From Malania oleifera (Eukaryota > Streptophyta > Magnoliopsida > Santalales > Ximeniaceae): a stretch of 64,000 bases of DNA. Under the pieces are notes generated by a model, which worked only from the letters and a program-made list of their open reading frames with translations, was not told the DNA's origin and did not search any database. Position 1 is the first letter of the stretch. Every line of letters begins with the position of its first letter. Shown one piece after another: positions 10,601 to 24,389 of this stretch. The stretch spans positions 110,067,087 to 110,131,086 of the forward strand of contig NC_080423.1 in NCBI RefSeq assembly GCF_029873635.1, written 5' to 3'. The position numbers were made by a program, and so were the translations under genes.

Positions 10601-13600
10601 ATTCTGAATCCAAGTCAATATTTTTTGTACTTTTTTTTTCTTCACTAAGATGCAATATATATAAATATTCTTATGCATGTAGAAGGGTAAAATTGTTTTT
10701 TTTTTTTTTTTTTTAAATTTGGATTCTCTCCTTCTTTGTTTTATTTTTATTTTTATTTAGTTGTGTCACTCTTTGATGAATTTGAGTTTTGGAGCATGAG
10801 TTTGAATCTTAAATTTAAATAAAATGTAGTATAAAATTAAATTTTTTTAAAATCCATAAAAATTCAAATTCAAGCCAGAAATCTATCATCCTAACACACC
10901 ACCTTTGTACTTTTCGGTTAAATATATATGTACACACACAGACACACATACAATACTGTATTACTTTGTTATTATAAATCTATACAAATGCAGATTCAAA
11001 TTCAAATCAAGATATGAATCCTCCCACCTTCCAAATATGGGAGTTATTTAGGGTTTAATATATTTGCTTGTTGAATTTAGAGTTTAATAGGATAATATTA
11101 TTGGTTTTTCATTTCTACAGATCATTTTTTTTCATGGGGATATCGTCGATACTACATTTTCCCCCTGTTTCTTTTTCCTTTTTTACTCATTTGGAATGAA
11201 TTTAGGTTGAGCTTGCAGTATGGGTAAAGTTTTAAATTTGGATTTGTAAAAGTCTAAATAAAATTAAACACAATTTTGTATTATTTATAGGTCTTACTTT
11301 ACATAAATTTTAAATTAATAAAATGTGAACTCTAAACTTCCAAACATAAAATTAGGTAATTTAGAAATTAACATATATAATCACTAGATGGATTTACCCT
11401 ACCTTGGATTTGCAGATTATCGATGTCTAAGAATAGATTAGTTATAAAATGTTAGTTAAAACTAATTATACAAAAAATTATGCGAACACTGTAATGCAAA
11501 TAACAAAATGAAACATTTTATGAGTCCTTAACAAAGAAGAAATAAGGACTAATGTCTATTCTTTTCAAACACTATTTCCTATATTTATGAAATTTCACTA
11601 TATTTCATTTTATTCCAAGAATAACTATCCCACTAACCAAATAAGCCATCAAATCTCTCCATAAATTTGAACTTTTTTTCACATTGGAAGGGAATCTAAA
11701 AAACTCAACACATTAAACTTGCGTGGCTAGAGCCTAGAGGTGAGAGTAGAGAAAAAGCAGGGTTCTTTAGTCCCTTTTTTATATTTCGTCACATGAATTG
11801 ATGATGTCACGGACCGATGATGTTAAATATTTCCTTAAATAAAAAACATTAATTTTTACATTATAGTATAATATTTTTAATATTTATGGAGAGATTTGTT
11901 AAGTTTGAGCTTCTTGACAAAAGTTAGTCCATCACTAATATAAAAATCCTACCCATCAATTCTTAAGAATATATTTGCTCCTTGACAAACTTCCTTCACT
12001 TTATCATTGTACTTCATGTTAGATTCTTATTAGACCAAACAAACACGCCTCAAATTATTCACAACTTGTATTTCAATCTTCTAGATCAACTTAATTAATT
12101 CGACCTAATTTCAACCGAGGTCTTCCTACTGAAGGCACTATATAAATCTAAAATATCAAAATTCTTCCCCTTTCTACACCACTACCCACTAATTTAACTA
12201 AATATAAACAATTCATAATTAAAATAACTCATCTTTGAAGACAACCAACTTGAAGCACTTAGGATCTATCCGACTCGATCACGCGTTTTTTCTAAATAGA
12301 CTCTAACTTCAACTCTTATTCACTCCTTAAAAATAAAACATAAATCTTAACAATTGTCAACCATCGTTATAACCCAAATCGAAAAAATAAATAAACACGA
12401 ACATCTTTATACCACTGAAGTCAAATTCCTTCAAAAAATTAGATTAATGATTGTACCGAACTTTCAAGCAAAACACCTTTTGACCTTTCTTTTATGAGCT
12501 ATAATATTTCTATGTAAATATAGAAAATTATTAACTTCTTTACTTTCTATTCCTTCTTTTTGGACTCATGTGAGTCCAAAATTAATGCACGAGAGTTGGT
12601 GTATTTGGACTTTTAGGTTTTCATTGCCTTATATTTGTGGGTTGTTGAATGTGATCACAAATTTTTACAGCTCATTCTTCCACTTTCAAATTTTTTTTTG
12701 GTCCCATGCTTTTGGCATTAACTGGTAATATTATTTTCCATTAATTTAGCTCACTAATTGATGAAGCAATTTATTGGTGAACAGGATTTACAGCCTGCAT
12801 ATTAAAAAAAAAAAACTAATTTAAGTAAGAAATTAATATAAATTTGAAAATATTTATGAAGATTGCGATAAAGTATAGAACATTGGTTTCGATGAATCAT
12901 TCTTAATTTTTTGGAAATTTTATAAACTAGGGTTTGGGAGTTTTTCTTCTAAATGCACATAAATTCAAATTGTTTCCACCAAGAGCATATTAAATTAAGG
13001 TGCTGAATTTAAATTTGTGTAGAATTAGATGAAGGCCATAGTAATTTCAAATTAAGTCTAAATTATTTAAAACTCTCGAATACATAGGTTTTTAAGCAAC
13101 ACAAATTATAAATTTTTAGAATCTTTAATATATAATGGCATTGATGAGAGGTATAATATTATTTTTCATTTTTTTTATTTTAAATTTCTTGGACTTTTAA
13201 GTTTTCAAGTAGCCGATCAACTTGTTCACATACTCTTTTGTATGTTAATGCAAAATATTGAAATATATAATTTCATACGAATGGAGGCAAATGTCGTAAA
13301 AAACACGAACCATTATACTCGAAAAAGGAGAAAAAAAGGATGAAGCAAGGATTTATAGTCAAAAGGATAAAAAAAGATATAATGAAAATATTTTAAAAAC
13401 CATTTATTAGTTTGTAAACGAGAACAAGAATATTACATTAGTAATAAAACAATAAAAAAGTATGAAAATTTAAAATTATTCAATCAAGAAAAAAATATAT
13501 ATTATTGCAACCAAAAATTGATCAGGTTAATTGATCAACCACGACCTCGACCACCTGCTAAGAAGCATGAAAAAGATGTTTTGGAAGACCCAGAGTGTAC

Positions 13601-14640
13601 TCCGAGGATCACTCCGATTTCTAAATTAGGGAATATATATTTTTTGAAGTATAAAAGTACTTAGCTATTGATAATTGAGTTTTTTTTAAATAAATAAAAA
13701 TTAATCTAAAAAAATTATAAATTGAAAAGCTTTTGGACTCAAACAGTGATTTAATGACTCCTTCTTTCAAGGCTATAATTGTGGTTTAATACTTAATTGT
13801 AATTACCTTGTGAAGTAAAGAGGTCATCCATCAGTTAGGAAAAATATGAATGGCAATAAATGATGTGACAGAAATATCCTCCCATTTATTTTATTAAAAT
13901 ATATATTTAAGTCAAGTTAGAAGCAAAATAAATTATACAAATTTTCCAATCTGCTCACTTAATTGTAATTTAGAGTTGACCGAAGCAATTGTATACCGTC
14001 CATTTTAACGAAACTTACTTTTAGATTTGAATTATCGTAACAATAGATTTAGAAACTTTTATCTTAAAGGTTTTGAATTAGAATCTCGGGATAGGTTGGA
14101 AGAGATATGAAATGTGAGACAGATCATTTCTCGGGATTTACCTTAAATTCAGCGTAGATCTTTAATTGATAGAATTAAAAAAAATATATTTTATTCAAAA
14201 GAAAAAGGACAACACGATATAACGAGATTAGTATGTACTATGCTCAATAGTTAGAATTTGAGACTTTTCCTATTAAGATTCTAATCTTAGAGAGAATGAA
14301 AAAGAATAAGGAGGCGTTTGGATTATAACAATTTTAATAACTTCATAAATGTGATATCTGTAAAATTTGTTTATTATTAGGGAGTTTCATACCTTCTTAG
14401 TTTTCAAATAAAACATTACTTAGATGGTTAGACTCTACTACTCTCACAATAAATTATTATGATAAAAAATAGAAATAAACTGAAAATAAAGTAGTTTACA
14501 AAAATTATCTATAAAAACATAGAAAAATTTATTTCATTAAGTTTTTGGGCGCCAAACAAGTCATTAATGGTAAGAGTCGGAGGTTAAGTAAAATGTAGAG
14601 AATACTCTGCAGCCTGTAAGTAGAGAATTGTAAAGCCTTT
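10601..14640. other. AT-rich intergenic spacer, no gene seen
   Basis: I found no reading frame with recognisable protein similarity and no RNA gene. The stretch holds poly-T and poly-A runs. It also has two degenerate copies of a short dispersed repeat (about 10780-10880 and 11200-11355), recognised by a GGAGCATGAGTTTGAATCTT-like start and a CTCTAAACTTCCAAACATAA-like end. Confidence 0.6.
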
Positions 14641-14955
14641 ATTTCGTGATTCGGTGCCGGAGAAAACGCAGTCCGCCAGCATGAGCGCACTCATTCATTA
14701 ACATTTTTGATTATTCATCACCCCCGCGCTGCCGTCCACCGCCGCGCCCCGACGGTGACATCGCCGGATACCGAGGTCGCTTTCCATGGCTGACTCGTGG
14801 ATGCGCTGTGCACTTGCAGAGGAAGTCAAAAGACTGTCCACCGTATCGTACATACGATAAAGGAAAGAGAATAAAAAAGGAGCCTCGTTTCTTTCCCTTT
14901 CCCAATCTTTTCAGTTTTCAGTCTTCACCGCACCTGCTACCGTCTCATTGCACTC

Positions 14956-14988
<33 letters not shown>
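14956..14988. repeat. GA microsatellite in the 5' leader of the S-acyltransferase gene
   Basis: A tract of about 16 AG units ends one base before the ATG at 14989. GA/CT-rich 5' leaders are frequent in plant genes and often vary in length. Confidence 0.85.
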
Positions 14989-14991
<3 letters not shown>

Positions 14992-17900
14992 TACGTCGTG
15001 CCTCCTTCCGAGGGCTCGCATCCGGCTGCCGGAGCCATTGACGGAACCGCCGATGGTCCGGAGATGCGTGTAACTTACAAAGCCTGGAAAGGCAGCAATG
15101 TAAGTTGTGTGTGCGCGCGCTCGCGCGGGCGTTCTATTTGTGTTTTGCGGAGTGAATTGAATTCTGTAAGATCTAGCTATCTTGGATTACCAAGCAATTT
15201 GTTCGTTTATTCTTTGATAAGTAAAGCAACGAATTGCTTTGAATTATATTGAAATTGTTGTGCTCACATTTTTCAATCGTTCTCGTCTGTGTGTTGAGTG
15301 TAGTTTGTTTGTTTTTTTTTTTTTTCCCAAGTTGAGTTCTGGTTATGTAACTGAGCAATTACTATAAGCTTGTGTGTGTGTGTGATTTTTGTTATCTGGT
15401 GTTAATTGAATTTGCTGATGTAATGGAATTTACTAAAGATCTGGTTCATATGGATTAACTAAGCAATTTGGTTTTTTTTTTTTTTTTTAAATTATTATTG
15501 CGTGTAATTGTATTGGAATTATTGTGTTCATTTCTGTTCAATTGGTCTCATCTGTTTACTGATCGTAGCTTTTTTCTTTTTAATTTTTTTTTTAAAATTT
15601 TAAATTTCTAATTTAAATATTCAGACTAGTTAAGTACCTCCAAAGGTTGTTAAGGACAATTAAATGTAAGAAGATAGTTTGACTGCGAATTGCTTTGATA
15701 GATGATTACAATCGTCTCTTGTTATTTTCCTCCTTTTTCTTGGATACATCATACACTAATTATGTGTGATACTAGTTACAACAAATTTTGAATCCAATTA
15801 TGTGCTGGCCTATTTTAAAAAATTTATGATTGGATGCACGATAGAGGTCTCCATGTATTTCATTTACATGAATTAAATGTTTTTACTTGCATTTTTTTTG
15901 CTGTGACCTATTGTATAAAATTTATGCTGGATACATTTGATAACCATCTGTTGGTTTTACTTTTTTTTTTCCCCTCTTAATGGTAAAAATCGAATTCTGG
16001 ACCCAAATCCCAACCAATGAATTCTGCGCCTGCAACACTTGCTGGTCTCCACTCTTCACTTTCAAAGCAGCAATAATATTCTTCCAGAAGGAGCCTATGC
16101 TTGAAAAATTTTTCATCAATCTTTACCTCAATGATTTGATGCTTCAAATATTGAGAATGAAACTGAGCAGCCATATGTCAATATGTTTTGGATAACTTTG
16201 CTACCACTGTTGTAATTTCAAGATGGCATTGCTTTTAGGAGTCTAGAGTCATGTTGGGGGGGGGGGGGGGGGGGGTTGGTTGCATTGCTGTTAAAGCTTG
16301 CTAATTTTTTTTTTTAAAATTAATCTGAAAAATTTGTTCTTTGTAATATTACCGGTTATTCTTCTTCCAGAAGTGTCTTTTCTTTCCTTTTCTTCAAATG
16401 CTGCCGCTTTCTTGTTTGGGAAACACTATTTGCGCTTGTATGCTGTGGGCAATCGGATATGAATAAAGGTCAGAAAGAAGTACAAAGTTACAATTGAATT
16501 GGTGATGCCATCTAGGGGAATGGTAGAAATATCTTTGTTTGGGGGGAATTTAAATTTACATCCTTATGCTCTCATGCAGAGCAAGTTTTGAATTCTAGTT
16601 ATGTAGAAAACATAATGGGTATATCAACTCTGGATAGAAATTGATGTAAAATCATGCTTTTTGCTTTAAGCTTTTTACCTTAGTTGCAAGTGCTGGTTGT
16701 AAAGAAATTTGAAGGCTTCTTGTTTGAGAATATCCTACTGTATTTAATTGTGTGGAGCATGTTCCTTCTTTTCTCTTTATTTTGGTGATTTTGCTGCAAG
16801 AAACTTACGATTATGTTTGTGTTTTCTTTCTCTCATTTTGAGTCCTGTGGTGCAGATATTTTGTCTTCAAGGAAGGCTCATATTTGGACCTGATGTGAGA
16901 TCTCTTGCACTGACTATATTCCTTATTGTTGCTCCAGTGACAGTTTTCTGTGTTTTTGTTGCCCAAAAACTAATGCATGAATTTTCTTACCACTTGGGAT
17001 TATCAACGATGGTTTTCGTTGTTTTATTCACATTATATGTGAGTCTTTTTCCTTCCTCTCTATACTTCCACTTGTTATTTTTATTTTCAATCATTTACAC
17101 TGTTGCTTCACTTGCTTGCATTATTTGTGCTTACTATTTTGTTGATGATGATTTTCCTTAATAAAAAAATTATCTCAAGTCCCATAAATTGAAAGTTAGC
17201 ATAGTTTTTTTTTTTTCCAATTTATTCATAATTATTCATTTATTCCTTTTGAGAGCAGGTTAGCTGAATATCTTGATGTTATTTGAAGTCTATGCATCTC
17301 TCAATCTATCTGAAAGATAAAGTTTTGTTCCCAAAAGAATATGGAATATAGCATATGCATCTAGTAAAGAAAAAAGGCTTGTGCATCTAGTAAAAATTTA
17401 ATATGACAAATAACCATGTAGGCTGTCCATGGTTTTCGTTGCATCTAATAGTTATTGGTAAAATTAGATGGATGTAAAACCACTTCCAAATAGCGGTATG
17501 GCAATAGTGATGCCATGATGCTGTTGAACTTTGCAGTGAGCATTTCGGAATGAAATGGAATTACTACACTGGATGAGTATAATGAAACCAACACCAAGGC
17601 CTGTGAGCAAACACTCTCCTTTTGGATTTTGCACTGCCTTGGGGTGCCTAAATTTTAATTCATGAATAAGGACTGGCGTATGGTTATTCAACAGCTAACT
17701 CATAATAAGCATTGGGAGTGAGAGAGATATATCTGATGATCAATTTAAAACAACATCTCATTAAATATCTTTATATTTCAATAAGATTAATTTTTGTAAC
17801 AATTCACTCCACTCACATATAAGTTACATATTTGTTGTTATGCCTGGGTGCATGCTGTTTATATGTTAATGGTCATTGTATTTAATATTTATTGTAATCT

Positions 17901-20342
17901 ATAACAATAGAAGAATAGAAAACTCTACATCAATTAGAAATTCAATATTTATCCTTGATTCCATGTGCTTTGAATTCATGGTTGACAATGTTTTTAGGTC
18001 TTGGTTCTTCTTCTACTTACCTCTGGAAGAGATCCTGGTATAATACCTCGTAATGCACGACCTCCAGAACCAGACTGTTTTGATCGAAGTCCTGAAATTG
18101 GGGGTGGACAAACTCCCCAGTTACGTTTGCCTCGCGTCAAGGATGTGGAAGTGAATGGAGTGACAGTGAAGATTAAGTATTGTGATACGTGCATGCTTTA
18201 TAGACCTCCTCGAAGTTCGCACTGTTCAATATGCAATAATTGCGTGGAACGATTTGACCATCATTGTCCTTGGGTTGGTCAGTGTATTGGATTGGTAATG
18301 GACATTCTTTCAACTTGTATCATGTGGGGGCTCGGGTGATTAATGAGATCCTGTGGTTAGTTGTGGTTCATATTTTGGTTCACAACGAGCTACAAACTTG
18401 ATCATCATTAAGGAAACAACTTAGAAATTTTATGACGAAGCAAACACAGGTCTGATGCAAAATCCTAAAGGATATCTAGTTATATTGTCTAAACAGTAAT
18501 TATTTGACATGTTTGACACAGAAAAAGTCTTTTCTTTTTTGGGCTGCTATGCTCGCAGAGAATGACTTGGATATCCTTTTTACATATTTTATCAAATGGT
18601 TTGAAAATCTCTCATATGCTTAGGCGTGATTATACCATTTCCCATCTGCTTGTTGGTTGTTTGAGACATTGTTTTGACCTATGAGGAAACCAGCTGGTTT
18701 AATCATTATCTATTAAACAAAATGCTACTACTTTGTCCTCAAGGTACACATAGAACCTGGAGTAGAACCTTTTTTTTTGTAAAGTGTGATAAGTTGCTAT
18801 TTTTGATCTTGACCTCCTCATAAACATATTGATGAAACAGTTCTGGAGATTCTTTGCAGTTATTTTGGTAATTTTCCATTTGCCATTCACATACAGTTAT
18901 ACCTCTAATTTTTTTTTCCAATGTTGCTGGACTTGCTAGCTGTTTTACTTGCATCTATGAGTTGCAAAGACTTGCAGCAATCTTTCACATCTATGTGTAT
19001 ATATGGTGATGATGTCTCTGAATTTGGCTTGTATTTTAATTTTGAATGCAGCGGAATTACAGGTTTTTCTTCTTGTTTATCTTCTCCACAACTCTTCTTT
19101 GCATATATGTATTTGGGTTTTGCTGCCTCTACGTTGAGAGAATCAAGGACAGTAGGGAGATATCAATGTGGGATGCAATGGCCAAGACTCCTGCCTCTGT
19201 TGTGCTAATAATTTACACCTTCTTGGCAGTCTGGTTTGTAGGTGGCCTTAGCGTCTTCCATTTGTATCTCATCGGTACAAACCAGGTGAGCAACTTTCTT
19301 TTTTCTTTTCAATCAAGGTAGCTTGAAACTCTTGTCCGGCTTCCTCTCTAACTGTATATGTGAGGAATCATGTTCCCATCACAAGGTTGGGCTTGCTTTT
19401 GTGATTGACACATCCCAATTCTTTTGGTATGTGAAAAATGCCTGATGAATTATTAGAATTTTATCCTTTTGTAATGCTAGTTTCCATTGTGTGCTTTGGC
19501 AGTCAACTTATGAAAATTTTAGATATCGATATGATGAGCGAGCCAACCCATACAACAAAGGGGTGATTGGGAATTTTATGGAAATATTCTGTACTGGAAT
19601 TCCTCCATCCAAGAACAATTTTCGAGCAATGGTGCCAAAGGAGCCTGAAATTCCAGCTCGAGTGGTGGGTAATGGATTTTTAAGTCCAAACATAGACAGA
19701 GGTCATGGCGACATAGAAACGGGAAGAAAACCGGTTTGGGAGGAGGTTGCCACTGGTCTAATCGATTTCAGGAATGAGGATGATCTGAGCAAAGAGGGTG
19801 TGTTTGCTGATGTCTCTCCAGAACTATGCAGGACCCCTCCTGTAGAGGGCATGAAGGGCCATGGGCTATTCCACCCCAGGCGTTCGAGCTGGGGTAGGAA
19901 AAGTGGAAGTTGGGATATATTGCCTGAAGTGTTTGGTTTGGCAGCTGGAGCAGTTGAGTCCAATCAGATAAATTCTACAGGGCCTAATCAATCTCATACC
20001 AAGTATGAACAATCCCAGACCAATTCTGAAGTGTTTCGTTTGGCAGCTGGAGAAGGTGAATCCAATCAGATCAAGTCTACTGGGACTAATCAATCTCAGA
20101 CCAATTCTGAACAATCCCGGATCAATTCTGAAGTGTTCATTTTGGTAGCTAGAGAAGGCGAATCCAATCGGATCAATTCTACTGGGACTAATCAATCTCA
20201 GACCAATTCTGAACGATCCCATACCAATTCTGAAGTGTTTGGTTTGGCAGACAGAGAAGGTGAATCCAATTGGATCAATTCTACTGGGACTAACCAATCT
20301 CAGACCAATTCTGAACAATCCCAGATCAACTCTGAATTGTAA
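14989..20342 (+). CDS. DHHC-type protein S-acyltransferase (five exons, 554 residues)
   Basis: Exons 14989-15099, 16856-17038, 17998-18294, 19052-19285 and 19503-20342 all have GT-AG borders and keep frame. The enzyme transfers palmitate from acyl-CoA to cysteines of membrane proteins. The start MYVVPP and the core resemble the Arabidopsis PAT04-PAT09 group (family recall). Four membrane segments lie near residues 55-75, 85-107, 200-225 and 243-265. The cysteine-rich domain spans about 159-195, with catalytic DHHC at 185-188. The usual TTxE motif reads STYE (276-279), split from the fourth membrane segment by the last intron. An NPYNKG segment follows. The conserved [15 protein letters not shown] block lies just before a tail of four 34-residue repeats (417-552). 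The cytosolic tail is serine-, asparagine- and glutamine-rich. Introns are 1756, 959, 757 and 217 bp. Confidence 0.93.
16252..16276. repeat. Poly-G run in intron 1
   Basis: An uninterrupted run of about 20 G bases lies inside the first intron of the S-acyltransferase gene. It is prone to length errors in sequencing and replication, and has no coding consequence. Confidence 0.9.
19926..20333 (+). repeat. Coding minisatellite: four 102-bp units in the S-acyltransferase tail
   Basis: Units 19926-20027, 20028-20129, 20130-20231 and 20232-20333 each encode 34 residues of the pattern [20 protein letters not shown] then [14 protein letters not shown]. All four keep frame and length, and the terminal GluLeu and stop follow directly. 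The first unit is the most divergent and joins the ancestral GSWD..PEVF tail, so the array probably grew by in-frame duplication of that tail. Confidence 0.95.
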
Positions 20343-20458
20343 AAACAAATAGAAAGATGGGAATCAACTTTTCTTCATTTTTTTTTCTAGGGCTGGGGAA
20401 ATTGAAGTGTATTTGGAGTGGGGTTGATTGGGGGGTATTCAAAATATTAGTCTTTTTC

Positions 20459-20542
20459 CCCTTCTGTTTCATTTTATTTTATTTGTCAGAATGTTTTCTT
20501 CCCTTCTGTTTCATTTTATTGCATTTGTCAGAATGCTTTTCC
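20459..20542 (+). repeat. 42-bp direct duplication in the 3' UTR
   Basis: Two adjacent copies, 20459-20500 and 20501-20542, start CCCTTCTGTTTCATTTTATT and end TTTGTCAGAATG plus a few bases. They lie about 115 bp after the S-acyltransferase stop, probably in its 3' UTR. Confidence 0.85.
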
Positions 20543-20649
20543 TCCTCTTCCTTCTAAACACTGCTGCTGCTAAAGGTGATTGTTCTATATCATGCTGGCT
20601 TATATCATGCGACAATGAAATATCTCAAGCTCAGGGTCAGGGGTATGAA

Positions 20650-22032
20650 TGATTCTACTGAATATGCTTGTAAGTTTCTGAAGAGATGTTTCCTGTAAGT
20701 TAAGTGACTAATTTTCAGCAGGTTTATTGTCAACGTAAGGTTTGTTTGTAAATAATTTTCGACAAAAGAAAAGTTTTTAGGGCTACTTTTTAGTAATGTG
20801 AGGTTAACTGGGAGATTTAGAAATAAAGTGTGTTTGGTTGAATGCAAATGTGATGAGATTAGACAAATTAATTTAATAATTTTTCTTTACTTGAGGTATG
20901 TTAATAAATTTGGTCTTGTGGAAATTATGATATTTGATTTTGCAATGAGAAAATATTAATTGCATATTTAGTATGTAAGAATAGAATAAAACCTTGAAGT
21001 GGAGTATGTGTTTTTTTTGGGTATGTTCTCCATTTAAATTTTCATTCCTTTCTATTTCTAAGTGATCAGTTCACTCAATTTCCTCACGGAGTCGACATAC
21101 ATTTGGTTATTGAATTTTAAAAATTTTCATAGCAACTGCAATTCTTTTTCTTCTTTTTTCTAATGTATTTGCTATACATTTTAAATTATTACGTCAACTG
21201 TAAAACTTTAATTTAATAATTGTGCCACAAATTGCATTGAAGTAAGAATTAAGGTAGAAAATTGTTTAAAATGTTTTGAGACCAAATGGTGCATTTAATT
21301 TGGGCATGGAAGTGAATAAATTACGAATTGTTTAGCCATTCTTCAATTGGGTATATATAGAAAACAAGTACTACCACGCTTGACTTTTCAATTAGTGGGG
21401 AAAACTACTAATATGGTGAACAGATTAACAAAGACCATTGTTGTTTTCAAGAGATTTTGATATTTATTAAACGAATTATTAATTAAGTTTAGAATCGCCC
21501 TTCACTTGGATTTTGAGAAGACCTTTGAGCTGCCACCAAAGTTGTTCACAAACCCTACAAAATCAAACAATTAGGCTTGAAATGTATTTACTCTTGCCAG
21601 GAGTTCAATTTTTGAGTCTTGAATTTGAATTTGAATTTGAATAAACTGTAATACAAAATTGCATTGAATTTTTTTCAAATCCATCCAAGCCTCGAAATCC
21701 ATGTTCTTCCAAATACTCTCAATGTGCCACAGCAATCACCCACAATTCAGCAAAAAATACTATAAAATCAAGGAGGTTTTCAAAGCATTATCTCTACCAA
21801 AAAATGGGGAAAAAAAATCTGAGCATTATAAAATCCACAACGAGAGATTTTATTTGCCTTTTTTTGAATACAGGAACAATCAATGATATCCATGGAGGTC
21901 TTCAAGAAAATTCGGAATGACCAAGATCCAAAATGCTCTCAAACGAAAATAGCTGATGACACAGGCCAATTAAGGGGGAAAAAATGGCAACAGCTTTTTG
22001 TTGCTGAGACAACAGAAGTATTCTGCAAAACT
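20650..22032. other. Spacer between the convergent S-acyltransferase and TIM8 genes
   Basis: AT-rich DNA with no gene recognised. It includes a degenerate copy of the short dispersed repeat at about 21600-21715 (TTGAGTCTTGAATTTGAATT ... ATCCATGTTCTTCCAAAT). The 3' UTRs of both neighbours must lie at its two ends. Confidence 0.55.
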
Positions 22033-22260
22033 TCAGTGCATGGACTGGAAGCGTTTCATGATGATAAGGCTCATGTCCATATAGCGCTGAGCGCAGTTGG
22101 AAAGGCATGTTGATTCACTAGAGCTGAACTTGTTTCCTGGCGTACTGGTGATGCACTTATCCCAGCACACTGTTGTGAGCTTTGCCACCATTTCATTAAG
22201 CAAGGCCTTCTCCTTCTCTTGCTGTACAAACACCAGAAGTGAGAATGACAAAACAGCATC

Positions 22261-22295
<35 letters not shown>

Positions 22296-24344
22296 ATATA
22301 AAGTGCCAGTGTGTAGATAGCTTAATTTTTTAGTAGGTAAATTGCCATCTGCACTTCATGGACATCAGGAAGCCTAAAGTTACTGAGATGTCTATATATA
22401 AGCAGGTGACACTGCAAGAAAACAAAATGTTCCAATCTGGGAACATACCTACACAAAATATAATTTCCTCATTACCCAGAAGGAAAAGTTATTTGAGTTT
22501 TGAAAAAGGCCACCCACCCAACCAACACATTTCAGAATTTTCCTCCACACATCTTAAATTGTCTAGCAATCTAAAAGATGTTATTTCTAGAACCCAGAAA
22601 CTCCCAGTCATTGAATCAGCTATTGAATTTAATACATCCCAACTCCTAGCAGACCGGTTGGTCATTCCTTGAATAAGAACAATTGCATTTATCAGCACAA
22701 TTTTAAAGACATTCACAACAAGAGTGACTTCACACAATTGTCAAAATAATTAGATATATAATTAGAGAGAATATATCTCTGTAATATCACAAACCATCAG
22801 GCCTTCTCTGAGTATCATGGTCCACATCCCATTTAGCCTTTGTCAACAATCTTTACTGATGCATTTAACACAAGCAAGCTGCCTCAGCTTGCATTCTCTG
22901 ATGGTCACATACAGGGTCAGCCTATATAGGAATTTACCCTTTCTAGTGTTCCAACCCATCTCAACTTCCTGCTCTAATTCAAGCACTCATTAGGGACTAT
23001 CTCCAACTGAACAGGCAAATGTTGCTCACAGAACACTTTAAAGACCCTCTATATCCATTTAACTCTTCTCTTGAAAGGTATTTGCCTTTAATGTTTATTT
23101 GCACTTGAAGTCACTTTGAGGTATTTTGAACCAAACAAGTGGTTGGATTGGTTCAATTTCAAAGGTTGGCAATTAGGTTGTGGTTTGAAAATTTTGCCAA
23201 ACCAAACGATTGGTTTGGGTTGCTGTTTATCACACCCTTGGTTTTTTATTTTGTCATTCTACTAATGAACACCTTGTCCTAAAAGTGTTGAGCACTTCAA
23301 TTTGCTGTGCTATGTTCAACAGACATCAAGAGTAAAATTTTAAAAAAACCTGACACATGTCAAATGTGGGTCCATGATAGATGCAGCCACCTCCTCTAGT
23401 TCAAAGTGCAGGCACCATGGAGTTTATACCTACAAGAACATGCTAGAAGTGTTTTTGTGTTGAACATTGACCTTCATCTTATTTGAAGTGTTGTGCTTTG
23501 TAGTTTATACCTATATTTTTTATTTATTAAGGTTCATTGGTGTTGTAGTGCTTTTAAGTTGATATTTAATGAGACATTTGCAGTGTGTTTGATGTATGTT
23601 TTGCCTTAGATAATTATATAATTGTTGCTCTACATGAGAAATTTCATATGTACAATCCTAATTTAATTATTTAATGTCTACACCATTGACACAAACAGTC
23701 GGTCAATTTGGAGGGTACTTGGTTTGGAAAATTTACTCTTTTACGGTTTTCAATTTCCAATCTGTGGAAGGTTTATTTGGTTCATCTTCATAGTGAAGCC
23801 AACCCGTGTTCACCCGTAATTGTTAGGTGAGAATAAACAGAAAACAATGTGGCTTCCCAAAGTAAAAAGAAAAAAAATATATTATAATCTTAATTTAACA
23901 AAAAAGATGCCTTAAATTGAAAAGGTACATCTTTCACATATGTAAAACAACCTCAGCACATCTGGTACTTTAAAGCAACAAAATTTCACAACTTGGTTAA
24001 TACTGCATCAATTGTTTGTTGTAATGAATCCTTGAACTTGCTTTTTCTACTCCTGTAGAATTTGATTATAGAAACCCCCGAAACGGGCGAAACAAGATTG
24101 AGGTTACATTTGGGTCGTTCAAAATTTATTCCTAGGAATAGAATGTACATATCAAAGATTTGATAGATTACAAAAGAAAAATTCTTGTCATCATATGGCA
24201 AATGACAATGCATGCGGTTGTCTTATTTCATCAAACATGGACAAGATAAGAATAGACATTCCATGGTGAAATTTGGGAATAATCTATTTCATGTCATGGA
24301 TTAATATAAATTTTTTGCATTCATATTGGGTTTATGATAGCAAC

Positions 24345-24389
<45 letters not shown>

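Noticed and set aside
18001-18339. Reading exon 3 of the S-acyltransferase as a separate small DHHC gene ending at 18339
   Set aside because: The reading continues into an intron after a GT donor at 18295; the next exon restores the conserved QCIGxRNYRFFF sequence.
19866-20348. A 160-codon minus-strand frame antisense to the S-acyltransferase tail
   Set aside because: It is the mirror of the in-frame 102-bp repeats; repetition keeps the opposite frame open.
22358-22672. A 104-codon plus-strand frame within the TIM8 intron
   Set aside because: No recognisable domain or homologue, and it lies antisense in an intron.
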